From contig CAAENO010000045.1 of NCBI GenBank assembly GCA_900757385.1, positions 1 through 5,626 on the forward strand: a DNA stretch of 5,626 nucleotides, in the 5' to 3' direction. The notes under the pieces were generated by a model. It saw only the letters and a program-made list of their open reading frames with translations. It did no database searches and had not been told where the DNA came from. The translations under genes were made by a program, and so were the position numbers. Position 1 is the first letter of the stretch, and every line of letters starts with the position of its first letter. This stretch comes from an uncultured Collinsella sp. Its GTDB lineage: Bacteria; Actinomycetota; Coriobacteriia; Coriobacteriales; Coriobacteriaceae. Below are positions 1-5,626 of this stretch, piece by piece.

Positions 1-1481
1 CCGGGCATATGCGTCAGGTGGCCGTCGAGCAGCGCCCACTGCTGGTCGGTCACGCGCTCCATCAAGAAGCGGTCGTGCGTCACCAGGATCAGCGTGCCGG
101 GCCAGCCGTCGAGCAGGTCCTCGACAATCGCCAGCATATCGGTATCCAGGTCGTTGCCGGGCTCGTCCAGGATAAGCACGTTGGGCTCGTCCAGGATCGT
201 CAGCAGCAGCGACAGGCGACGGCGCTGGCCGCCCGAAAGATCGCCGATGCGACTCCAGAGCTGCTGCGTCGTAAAGCCCAGACGCTCGCAGAGCTTCTCG
301 GGCGAAGTCTCCTTGCCGTCGATGACGTAGTACTTCTTATAGTTGCTGAGCACCTCGCGGATCGTGTCGCCCATGTAGGGCTCGAGCTCCTCGAGCTGCT
401 GCGACAGCACGCCAAAGCGCACCGTCTGGCCAATCTTCACACGGCCGCGCGTGGGCTCAATCTTGCCCTGGATCACGTCGAGCAAGGTCGACTTGCCGGC
501 GCCGTTCTCGCCCAAAAGACCATAGCGGTCGCCCGCGCCGATGAGCCAGGTCACATCGGTGAGCACCTGCTTGGGCGCACCATCGGTATCCGCATAGCCG
601 GCATCCACGTCGATGACATCGATGACCTGCTTGCCTAGGCGGCTCACGGCAAGGCGCTTGAGCTCCAGCTCGTCACGCACGGGCGGTACGTCGGCGATCA
701 GCTCGCGAGCAGCCTCAACGCGAAACTTGGGCTTGGTGGAACGCGCCTGGGCGCCGCGGCTCAGCCACGCGAGCTCCTTGCGCGCCATGTTGCGACGGCG
801 CTCCTCGGTAACGGCGGCCATGCGGTCGCGCTCCACGCGCTGCAGGATATATGCCGAGTAGCCGCCCTCGAAGGGATCGACCTGGCCGTCGTGGACCTCC
901 CACATGCTGGTGCAGACCTCGTCCAAGAACCAGCGGTCGTGCGTGACCACGAGCATGGCGCCCTGGCCGCGCTGCCAGCGGGCCTTTAAGTGACGCGCAA
1001 GCCAGTTGATGGTGCGCATGTCCAGGTGGTTGGTGGGCTCATCGAGCATGAGCACGTCATAGTCGCCGATCAGCAGGCGCGCGAGGTCCACGCGGCGGCG
1101 CTGACCGCCCGAGAGCTCGCCTACCATGCCCTCCCAGGGCACATCGCTAATGAGGCCGGCGAGGATCTGGCGCGTACGGGGGCTCGACGCCCACTCGTAC
1201 TCGGGCGTGTCGCCCACAACGGCATGATGCACGGTATCGGTGTCGACAAGCTGATCCTTTTGGCCGAGTAGACCGATCGTGGTGCCGCGGCGGTGCGTCA
1301 CGCGTCCGTCATCGGGCTCCAGCGTGCCGGCGAGCACGCTCAGCAGCGTCGACTTGCCGTCGCCGTTTTTACCGACAATACCAATGCGGTCGCCCTCGCC
1401 CACGCCGAGCGTCACGCTATCGAAAATATGCTTGGTGGGAAACTCTAGGCTGATGGAATCGCATCCCAAAAGAATCGCCAT
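1..1481 (-). CDS. ABC-F family ATPase (Uup-like, ribosome-associated), C-terminus cut by the window edge
   Basis: I translated this by hand: 493 codons without a stop, still open at position 1. It has two ABC nucleotide-binding domains in one chain and no membrane segments. Domain 1 has Walker A GKNGDGKST (about residues 37-45), signature LSGGQRRR (122-129), Walker B LMLDEPTNHLD (143-153) and the switch VTHDRWF (178-184). A charged linker (about 208-262, with RKELAWLSRGAQARSTK) matches the tRNA-interacting arm of ABC-F proteins. Domain 2 has GENGAGKST (323-331), LSGGQRRR (414-421), LILDEPGND (435-443) and VTHDRFL (466-472). LDEPTNHLD and the linker are hallmarks of ABC-F, whose members act on the ribosome (rescue, translation quality control or antibiotic protection) and not in transport. 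The ATG at 1479-1481 is preceded by AAGGAG at an 8-nt gap. The missing C-terminus prevents choosing between Uup and other subfamilies. The family call is secure; the subfamily is inferred. Confidence 0.93.
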   Translation of the reverse strand, partial: MAILLGCDSISLEFPTKHIFDSVTLGVGEGDRIGIVGKNGDGKSTLLSVLAGTLEPDDGRVTHRRGTTIGLLGQKDQLVDTDTVHHAVVGDTPEYEWASSPRTRQILAGLISDVPWEGMVGELSGGQRRRVDLARLLIGDYDVLMLDEPTNHLDMRTINWLARHLKARWQRGQGAMLVVTHDRWFLDEVCTSMWEVHDGQVDPFEGGYSAYILQRVERDRMAAVTEERRRNMARKELAWLSRGAQARSTKPKFRVEAARELIADVPPVRDELELKRLAVSRLGKQVIDVIDVDAGYADTDGAPKQVLTDVTWLIGAGDRYGLLGENGAGKSTLLDVIQGKIEPTRGRVKIGQTVRFGVLSQQLEELEPYMGDTIREVLSNYKKYYVIDGKETSPEKLCERLGFTTQQLWSRIGDLSGGQRRRLSLLLTILDEPNVLILDEPGNDLDTDMLAIVEDLLDGWPGTLILVTHDRFLMERVTDQQWALLDGHLTHMP

Positions 1482-1516
1482 ATGCCCTGCTCCTTCGTAG
1501 AAATTCAACGTTGTCC

Positions 1517-1522
1517 ATGATA
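1517..1522 (-). promoter_or_regulatory. Possible -10 element for the ABC-F gene
   Basis: On the minus strand the 69 nt between the pst terminator and the ABC-F start contain TATCAT, a fair match to TATAAT, about 36 nt upstream of the ATG. This would give a short leader with the ribosome binding site near its middle. No convincing -35 hexamer is visible at 16-18 nt upstream, so the assignment is weak. A promoter is expected somewhere here because the strong terminator just upstream should block read-through from pst. Confidence 0.3.
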
Positions 1523-1550
1523 GCAGCGAAAAGGCGGGGCGCACACGACA

Positions 1551-1587
1551 CAAAAAAGCGGGCCATCTCCCACAAGAGATGACCCGC
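1551..1587 (-). terminator. Rho-independent terminator of the pst operon
   Basis: Read on the minus strand, GCGGGTCATCTC and GAGATGGCCCGC form a 12-bp stem (one G-T wobble) with a 6-nt loop, followed at once by TTTTTTG. This is a textbook intrinsic terminator. It starts about 57 nt after the pstB stop codon and ends about 70 nt before the ABC-F start, so it separates the two transcription units. On the plus strand the stem is followed by CTCTCC and not by T residues, so it works in one direction only. Confidence 0.93.
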
Positions 1588-1644
1588 CTCTCCAATCAGT
1601 CCCGTGGCAACCGTGGCCGCCGCGGGCCTCAAGCATGTCCCGGA

Positions 1645-2517
1645 CTAGGAGAACATGCCGGTGAGGTAATCATTCAGCCGCTTATCCTTGGGCCGTTGGA
1701 AAATCTCGTCAGTCTCGTCGTACTCGACCATATCGCCCATATAGAAGAACGCCGTGCGGTTGGACACGCGCGACGCCTGCTCCATGTTGTGCGTCACGAT
1801 GACGATGGCGCGGTCGGCCACAATCGACGACATGAGGTCCTCGATCGCCAGCGTCGAGATGGGGTCGAGCGCCGAGCAGGGCTCGTCAAACAGGATCACG
1901 TCGGGGTTGAGCGCCAGCGTGCGCGCAATGCACAGACGCTGCTGCTGGCCGCCCGAAAGCGCGTAGGCGCTCTTGTCGAGCTTGTCCTTGACCTCGTCCC
2001 AAAGCGCCGCGCCGCGCAGGCTTTCCTCGACCATGCGGTCGAGCTCGTCGCGGTCGGTGATGCCGTGGCGCTTAGGCGCAAACGTGATGTTGTCACGAAT
2101 GGACTTGCGGAACGGGTTGGGCTGCTGGAACACCATGCCAATGGAACGGCGCAGCTCGTAGGTGTTTTCGGTCTTGGTGTTCACGTTGCGCCCGCGGTAG
2201 TTGATCTCACCCTCCACGCGGCAACCGCGAATCTCGCGATTCATCAGGTTGAGGCTGCGCAGGAAGGTCGACTTACCGCAGCCCGAAGGCCCGATAAGCG
2301 CCGTGATCTCACCCTTGTGGAAGTCGAGCGACGTATCGTGCAGCGCATGGTGGTCGCCATAGTACACGTTGACGTCCTTGGTGGAGAGCACGACCTCATC
2401 GCTCACGGCCTTGCCGCTCACGCGCACGCGCTTCTCGCTCTCCCCCACGCTCGACAGGAAGTCCTGGGTCTCGGACGATGCCGCTTCGGTTGCGGGGGTT
2501 GCATTCATCTCGCTCAT
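1645..2517 (-). CDS. pstB: Phosphate ABC transporter ATP-binding protein PstB
   Basis: This is the cytoplasmic ATPase that powers phosphate import through the PstC-PstA channel. All nucleotide-binding motifs are intact: Walker A GPSGCGKST (residues 76-84), Q-loop VFQQPNPF (129-136), signature LSGGQQQR (187-194), Walker B VILFDEP (207-213), D-loop SALD (215-218) and switch histidine H243 in VTHNMEQ. The QQPNPF and DEPCSALDPISTL stretches are characteristic of PstB. At 290 residues it is longer than the usual 250-260. The excess is a Ser/Glu/Ala-rich N-terminal tail of about 40 residues before the core begins at VVLSTKDVNVYYG. The ATG overlaps the pstA stop codon as ATGA. A strong AAGGAGG (2529-2535) lies 11 nt upstream, a rather long gap; the in-frame ATG three codons later is a possible alternative start. 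It is the last gene of the operon, followed by a terminator. Confidence 0.97.
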   Translation of the reverse strand: MSEMNATPATEAASSETQDFLSSVGESEKRVRVSGKAVSDEVVLSTKDVNVYYGDHHALHDTSLDFHKGEITALIGPSGCGKSTFLRSLNLMNREIRGCRVEGEINYRGRNVNTKTENTYELRRSIGMVFQQPNPFRKSIRDNITFAPKRHGITDRDELDRMVEESLRGAALWDEVKDKLDKSAYALSGGQQQRLCIARTLALNPDVILFDEPCSALDPISTLAIEDLMSSIVADRAIVIVTHNMEQASRVSNRTAFFYMGDMVEYDETDEIFQRPKDKRLNDYLTGMFS

Positions 2518-3440
2518 TCGGCCGTCATCCTCCTTGCCAGTTGCTTGCCCACGATGCGGGCGATTACGTTAAACAGCAGCACGCAAATCATCAGCAGTGC
2601 AGCGGTGCCCCAGACGATCTGCTGGGCCTCGGGGCTGCCCTCGCCATAGATCTTGTAGATATGCACGGCGAGCGACTCGCCGGGGCGGAACACGTTCCAG
2701 GCGCAGGTAGGGCTCGACAGGTTAAAGCTCAAGAAGTTCAGGCGAACCGGCGAGCTCATGCCCGAGGTAAAGAGCAGCGCCGCGGCCTCGCCAAAGACGC
2801 GGCCGGCCGAAAGCACGATGCCGGTCACGATGGCGGGCATGGCCTCGGGAATCAAAATGTGCAGCGTGGCCTCCCAGCGGGTGAGGCCCATGGCCAGGCA
2901 CGCATCGCGTTGGGCCTGCGGCACGTCCTCGAGCGCCTGCTGAATCACGCGCACCAGGATGGGAATGTTGAACATGGTGAGCGCGACGGCACCGGAGATG
3001 ATAGAGTACTTCCAGCCCAGCTGCACCGAGAACACTAGAAAGCCGAACATGCCGACGACGATGGAAGGCAGCGAGGACAGCGTCTCGATGGCGGTGGAGG
3101 CGATGTCGCGGATGGGGCCGTTCGGCGCGTACTCAACCAGGAAGACCGCTCCGCCCAGGCTGATGGGCACCGAGATGACCAGAGTGATCAGCAGCAGGTA
3201 GAACGAGTCGAACAACTGGTAGAGCACGCCGCCCTGGGTACCGTTGGCGCGCGACGGCTCCGTGAGGAAGCCCGGTTTGAACAGCGTCGAGATGCCCTCG
3301 AACAGGATATAGGCCACCATGGAGATGACGATGATCATGACGATGGCGACGATTGTCGTCAGCACGCCCGTGGCGATGCGGTCCTGTTTTTGGACGCGTC
3401 CGAGCCTTGCCTCGTCGATATGAATGCGCGTACTAGCCAC
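2514..3440 (-). CDS. pstA: Phosphate ABC transporter permease PstA
   Basis: One of the two membrane subunits of the phosphate importer, 308 residues. About six hydrophobic segments can be picked out (near 23-46, 77-103, 118-140, 146-165, 203-225 and 276-297). The cytoplasmic coupling loop that contacts PstB is visible as QRDACLAMGLTRWEATLHIL (177-196) and runs into IPEAMP, the EAA-type motif of importer permeases. GESLAVHIYKI (254-264) near the C-terminus is typical of PstA and helps separate it from PstC. The start is GTG at 3438-3440. It overlaps the pstC stop by 8 bp (GTGGCTAG), and no in-frame ATG lies nearby. A purine-rich AAGGGGG lies about 9-10 nt upstream, with a closer AAGG. The overlaps with pstC and pstB suggest coupled translation at matched amounts. 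Confidence 0.96.
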   Translation of the reverse strand: MASTRIHIDEARLGRVQKQDRIATGVLTTIVAIVMIIVISMVAYILFEGISTLFKPGFLTEPSRANGTQGGVLYQLFDSFYLLLITLVISVPISLGGAVFLVEYAPNGPIRDIASTAIETLSSLPSIVVGMFGFLVFSVQLGWKYSIISGAVALTMFNIPILVRVIQQALEDVPQAQRDACLAMGLTRWEATLHILIPEAMPAIVTGIVLSAGRVFGEAAALLFTSGMSSPVRLNFLSFNLSSPTCAWNVFRPGESLAVHIYKIYGEGSPEAQQIVWGTAALLMICVLLFNVIARIVGKQLARRMTAE

Positions 3441-4341
3441 GAGCCTTCGCCCCCTTGCGGCCGATAAGGTGGATGATCAGGATGAAGATGAGGCTCATGC
3501 CCATCATCAGCAAACCGAGCGCCCACAGGACGTCGTCCTGGGCCGAGCCCTCGGCATAGACCGCCATGGACGTGGTGAGCGTGGTGGTGATGGTCGAAGC
3601 CGGCGACAGCAGCGACGTCGGCATGGCCTCGATACCGCCGATAACCATGCGCACGGCGAGTGTCTCGCCAAAGGCGCGGGTCATACCCAGGATGACCGCA
3701 GTCATGAGCGACGGCATGGCGGACTTGAGCACCACGTGCCAGATGGTCTGCCAGCGGGTGTAGCCCAGCGCGAGCGAGCCCTGGCGGTAGCTATCGGGCA
3801 CGGCGCGCAGGCCGTCGACCGAAAGCGTGGTCATCGTCGGCAAGATCATGACGGCCAGCACGATGGCGCCGGGCAAGATGCCCAGGCCTGTGCTCACGTG
3901 GAGAACGCTCTTCATAAGGCCGACGACCACGTGAAAACCGATCAGGCCAAAGACGACCGAGGGAATGCCGGTCAAAAGCTCAATAAGCGGCTGAAAGACC
4001 TTGGAGCCAAACTTAGGCTGGATCTCGACCGCAAAGATGGCAGAGCCGATGGCGATGGGCAGCGCGATGAGCGTGGAGAGCACCATGACCGCAAACGAGG
4101 TGACGATCAGGGGCAGGGCGCCGGTGTAGGGCAGGCCGTTTTCGGCTGTGTTGGCCAGATCCCACTTGGTGCCGGCGAAGAACTCTACGACCGAGACGCC
4201 GTCCTTGAGAAAAGCCGAGAGGCCCTTTTGGGCGGCCATAAAGATGAGCGCGGCAACGACAAGCGTCACGAGCGCTACGCACGCGCCCGTGACGCCCAGG
4301 CCCACGTTCTCAAGGTCGCGCTTTGGCAGCTGTTTTGCCAT
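3433..4341 (-). CDS. pstC: Phosphate ABC transporter permease PstC
   Basis: The second membrane subunit of the phosphate channel, 302 residues. Hydrophobic segments are seen near 14-38, 75-105, 118-142, 155-175, 208-228 and 270-293. The coupling loop is DSYRQGSLALGYTRWQTIWH (183-202). ELLTGIPSVVFGLIGF (121-136) and TRAFGETLAV (221-230) are conserved family stretches. The extracytoplasmic segment after the first helix (VVEFFAGTKWDL, then GLPYTGALPLI) resembles the W-x-P/Y-G-x-LP region of PstC. The ATG at 4339-4341 has AAAGG 6 nt upstream. It begins 24 nt after the pstS stop and its own stop lies inside the start of pstA, so it is the second gene of the operon. The call as PstC rather than PstA rests on this N-terminal region and on gene order. 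Confidence 0.95.
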   Translation of the reverse strand: MAKQLPKRDLENVGLGVTGACVALVTLVVAALIFMAAQKGLSAFLKDGVSVVEFFAGTKWDLANTAENGLPYTGALPLIVTSFAVMVLSTLIALPIAIGSAIFAVEIQPKFGSKVFQPLIELLTGIPSVVFGLIGFHVVVGLMKSVLHVSTGLGILPGAIVLAVMILPTMTTLSVDGLRAVPDSYRQGSLALGYTRWQTIWHVVLKSAMPSLMTAVILGMTRAFGETLAVRMVIGGIEAMPTSLLSPASTITTTLTTSMAVYAEGSAQDDVLWALGLLMMGMSLIFILIIHLIGRKGAKARG

Positions 4342-4365
4342 TGCAAACCTTTCCGGGGCGATTAC

Positions 4366-5304
4366 TTATTTAGCGGATACCTTGCCGCTGGCGTCCTTGA
4401 CGACCTTCATGGCAGAGACTGGGATAAAGCCCTGCTCCTCGACGAGCTTGCCCTGGACGTCGTCGGAAAGCATGAACTCCAGGAAGGCCGTGGTGGCCTC
4501 GTCGGCGTCCTTGGAGCAGTACATGTGCTCGGTCGCCCAGATCTTAAAGGAGTCGTCGGTAACGTTTGCGCTCTTGGGCTCGACGCCCTCGACCTTGATG
4601 GCGTTGAACTTGGAGTCGTCGAAGTGCGAGAAGTCGAGGTAGGAGATGGCGTTGTCGGCGCTGGCCATCTGGGTCTGGACGTCGCCGGACTTGTCGAGCT
4701 CGGCGTCGCCCTTAAAGTCGTTGGCCTCGTCGCCAAAGACGGCAGCCTCAAAGGTGGCGCGGGTACCGGAGCCGGCCTTGCGGTTGAGGACGACGATGGT
4801 GGCGTCGTCGCCACCGACCTCCTTCCAGTTGGTGATCTGGCCGGAGAAGATGCCCTTGAGCTGCTCGAGGGACAGGTCGTCGACCGTAACGTTCTTGGAG
4901 ACGACGGGACCCATGCCCACGACGGCGACCTCGTGGTCGACGAGGTTCTTGACCTGGTCGGCCTCGAGCTTGGTCTCGGCGAAGACATCGGAGTTACCGA
5001 TGGTGACGGTGCCGGCGGCGACAGCGGTCAGGCCCTTACCCGAACCGTTACCCGAGCCGGAAATGGAGACGTCGGGGTTGGCGTCCATGAACTTCTCGGC
5101 AGCAGCCTCGACGAGAGCCTGGAACGAGGAGGCACCGTCGTAGGTCACCTCGCCGGAGACGGACTCGGCAGCAGCGGCGCTACCCTTGTCGGCAGCGTTG
5201 GAAGCGCCTGCGCCACCGCAGCCAACGAGGCCGAGGCTGACGATGCTGGCAAGACCACCAGCGAGGCCGAGGAACTGACGACGAGAATAAGCCTGATCGA
5301 GCAT
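4366..5304 (-). CDS. pstS: Phosphate-binding lipoprotein PstS, with a Tat-type signal
   Basis: The extracytoplasmic receptor that binds phosphate and delivers it to PstC-PstA. With the start at MLDQ the protein has 312 residues. The N-terminus shows a twin-arginine motif SRRQFLG (7-13), a hydrophobic stretch and a lipobox LVGC (26-29) with the lipidated cysteine at 29. This is followed by a low-complexity linker rich in Gly, Ala and Ser. Binding-site regions of the family are present: SGSGNGSGKG (82-91), IGNSD (102-106), GIFSGQITNW (151-160) and RKAGSGTR (175-182). The reading frame is open for 11 more codons upstream. I chose the ATG at 5302-5304 because AAAGGA sits 5 nt before it and the twin arginines then fall at residues 8-9. 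The ATG six codons upstream lacks a ribosome binding site. First gene of the pst operon. Acidic composition (many Asp and Glu) is normal for a secreted binding protein. Confidence 0.96.
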   Translation of the reverse strand: MLDQAYSRRQFLGLAGGLASIVSLGLVGCGGAGASNAADKGSAAAAESVSGEVTYDGASSFQALVEAAAEKFMDANPDVSISGSGNGSGKGLTAVAAGTVTIGNSDVFAETKLEADQVKNLVDHEVAVVGMGPVVSKNVTVDDLSLEQLKGIFSGQITNWKEVGGDDATIVVLNRKAGSGTRATFEAAVFGDEANDFKGDAELDKSGDVQTQMASADNAISYLDFSHFDDSKFNAIKVEGVEPKSANVTDDSFKIWATEHMYCSKDADEATTAFLEFMLSDDVQGKLVEEQGFIPVSAMKVVKDASGKVSAK

Positions 5305-5309
5305 GATCT

Positions 5310-5315
5310 TCCTTT
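5310..5315 (-). promoter_or_regulatory. Ribosome binding site that fixes the pstS start
   Basis: AAAGGA on the minus strand lies 5 nt before the ATG at 5302-5304. It would fall inside the coding sequence if the longer open frame (starting at 5337 or 5322) were used. That supports the shorter protein starting MLDQ. Confidence 0.7.
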
Positions 5316-5329
5316 CATACATGCGACTC

Positions 5330-5346
5330 GCGGGCACCCTGCCCGC
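5330..5346 (-). other. Small perfect hairpin in the pstS leader
   Basis: GCGGGC and GCCCGC form a perfect 6-bp GC-only stem with a 5-nt loop. It lies about 25 nt upstream of the pstS start codon and 14 nt upstream of its ribosome binding site. On the minus strand no T-run follows, so it is not a terminator for pst. It may stabilise the 5' end of the message or be incidental. On the plus strand TTTGCTGTTT follows, which is too broken to be called a terminator with confidence. Confidence 0.45.
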
Positions 5347-5414
5347 TTTGCTGTTTGGAAAGATACGGTCTCGATCGGGCGACGACCGCCTTATCTGCGG
5401 TTTCTTACGGACAT

Positions 5415-5420
5415 TTGATA
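5415..5420 (-). promoter_or_regulatory. Candidate -10 element of the pst operon promoter
   Basis: TATCAA on the minus strand, in the context TCTATCAAAT, is the best -10-like hexamer between the repeat array and pstS. It would give a leader of roughly 100 nt. No good -35 hexamer lies 16-18 nt upstream (the sequence there is GGGCAG), which is what one expects for a promoter that needs an activator. The candidate operator ends about 29 nt upstream, farther than in the Escherichia coli PHO-box promoters, so the exact element is uncertain. Confidence 0.35.
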
Positions 5421-5449
5421 GACCCTTACCGCAAGCTCTGCCCAGCCTT

Positions 5450-5511
5450 TACAAACGGATAACAAACCCGCCACCAAGCATGACCCGCCTTTTACACCAA
5501 TAAAAACAAAG
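5450..5511 (-). promoter_or_regulatory. Candidate PHO-box array (helically phased nTTkGTn heptamers) upstream of pstS
   Basis: On the minus strand five heptamers fit nTTkGTn: CTTTGTT (5505-5511), ATTGGTG (5495-5501), CTTGGTG (5472-5478), GTTTGTT (5461-5467) and GTTTGTA (5450-5456). Relative to the first, they begin at offsets 0, 10, 33, 44 and 55. The last three are therefore exactly 11 bp apart and all lie near multiples of a helical turn. PhoB/PhoP-type response regulators bind direct repeats of 7 bp plus a 4-bp spacer, with an 11-bp period. The architecture and the position upstream of a pst operon fit such an operator. The heptamer differs from the E. coli and Streptomyces consensus, so binding by a PhoP-like protein is inferred. 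Confidence 0.5.
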
Positions 5512-5554
5512 TTGCGGTGAAATAGTTCCTGCTTGGGGGTGCGGACAGAAAGTT

Positions 5555-5571
5555 GGACCGCGGGGCGGTCC
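5555..5571 (+). other. Hairpin between the insertion sequence end and its transposase start
   Basis: GGACCGC and GCGGTCC form a perfect 7-bp stem with a GGG loop. It overlaps the inner part of the terminal repeat and ends 5 nt before the GGAGG ribosome binding site of the transposase gene. No T-run follows. Such stems can damp translation of transposase from read-through transcripts, but this role is inferred only from position. Confidence 0.5.
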
Positions 5572-5586
5572 GGACTGGAGGTTCGC

Positions 5587-5626
5587 ATGTACAGCAGGGA
5601 GAAGGTCGAGCTCTTCCTCCTGGCGA
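5587..5626 (+). CDS. Start of a probable transposase gene (first 13 codons only)
   Basis: The ATG at 5587-5589 has GGAGG (5577-5581) 5 nt upstream, an excellent ribosome binding site. The frame is open to the window edge and reads MYSREKVELFLLA. A beginning of this kind (Met-Tyr-Ser plus a charged helix) resembles the helix-turn-helix OrfA or transposase N-termini of IS3-family elements in actinobacteria. The terminal-repeat-like sequence just upstream supports this. Thirteen residues do not allow a firm family call. It is transcribed divergently from the pst operon. Confidence 0.6.
   Translation, partial: MYSREKVELFLLA

Larger units (their letters stand above)
5534..5626 (+). mobile_element. 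Left end of a probable IS3-family insertion sequence (truncated by the window)
   Basis: The stretch GCGGACAGAAAGTTGGACC (5541-5559) resembles terminal inverted repeats of IS3-family elements of the IS150 type, which begin with TG and contain an AAGTTGGAC-like block. The exact tip is ambiguous: TG occurs at 5534-5535 and at 5540-5541. A transposase-like start codon follows about 50 nt inside, as usual for these elements. The right end and the target duplication are outside the window, so the boundary and the family cannot be proved here. Confidence 0.6.

Noticed and set aside
1482..1644. Search for a phoU remnant or small gene between pstB and the ABC-F gene
   Set aside because: Only 163 nt are present, mostly terminator and a short leader. 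No coding remnant could be recognised.
1579..2649. A 356-codon open frame on the plus strand
   Set aside because: It is antisense to all of pstB and the end of pstA and begins inside the terminator stem. Its composition shows no domain and no ribosome binding site supports it.
4407..4988. A 193-codon minus-strand frame rich in Ser, Pro, Thr and Arg
   Set aside because: It is an alternative frame inside pstS with low-complexity composition, typical of a shadow.
3424..5418. A 664-codon open frame on the plus strand
   Set aside because: It runs antisense to pstA (its 5' end), pstC and pstS. Its product is a biased chain rich in Gly, Asp, His, Arg and Val with no recognisable domain. It is explained by GC-rich codon bias of the real genes.
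1579..5488. The 10-mer GGCGGGTCAT occurs both in the pst terminator (1579-1588) and upstream of pstS (near 5479-5488)
   Set aside because: Several 10-mer matches are expected by chance in a window of this size and base composition. The two sites have different contexts.
5391..5588. A 65-codon minus-strand frame between the IS and pstS
   Set aside because: It starts inside the IS end and crosses the candidate pst promoter region. It has no good ribosome binding site or recognisable similarity.
1..5626. CRISPR arrays, tRNA or rRNA genes, defence systems
   Set aside because: No regular repeat-spacer pattern, cloverleaf or rRNA-like sequence was seen, and nearly all the DNA is filled by the genes described.

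Overview
The window looks like chromosomal DNA from a GC-rich (roughly 60%) actinobacterium. The style of the proteins (a Tat-type lipoprotein PstS, an actinobacterial Uup-like ABC-F protein, and a transposase starting MYSREK) suggests the Coriobacteriia, for example Collinsella or a relative. This placement is inferred from remembered family resemblance, not from a search. Almost everything is on the minus strand. Only the truncated gene at the far right is on the plus strand.

Layout from right to left, which is the direction of transcription for most of the window. (1) 5534-5626 is the left end of what looks like an IS3-family insertion sequence: a terminal-repeat-like end, a short GC hairpin, a good ribosome binding site and the first 13 codons of a plus-strand transposase. 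(2) 5305-5533 is the pst control region. It holds an array of TTkGT-type heptamers spaced at multiples of about 11 bp, which is a candidate PHO box, then a possible -10 element and a leader with a small hairpin. (3) 5304-1645 is a compact operon pstS-pstC-pstA-pstB. The genes are separated by 24 nt, then overlap by 8 bp and by 4 bp, as expected for translational coupling. (4) 1551-1587 is a strong rho-independent terminator closing the operon. No phoU follows pstB. (5) 1481-1 is a separate gene for an ABC-F translation-factor-type ATPase. It has its own short upstream region and runs off the left edge of the window.

The four Pst proteins form a complete high-affinity phosphate importer. PstS is a membrane-anchored lipoprotein that captures phosphate, PstC and PstA form the transmembrane channel, and PstB is the ATPase. 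Such systems are normally switched on at low phosphate by a PhoR/PhoB (PhoP) two-component system, which fits the direct-repeat array upstream of pstS. The ABC-F gene is functionally unrelated to transport, since this family acts on ribosomes. It is separated from the pst operon by the terminator.

I do not see an undescribed multi-gene system here. The points most worth checking are the candidate PHO-box array, the insertion sequence lying directly upstream of it, the missing phoU, and the N-terminal extension of PstB.
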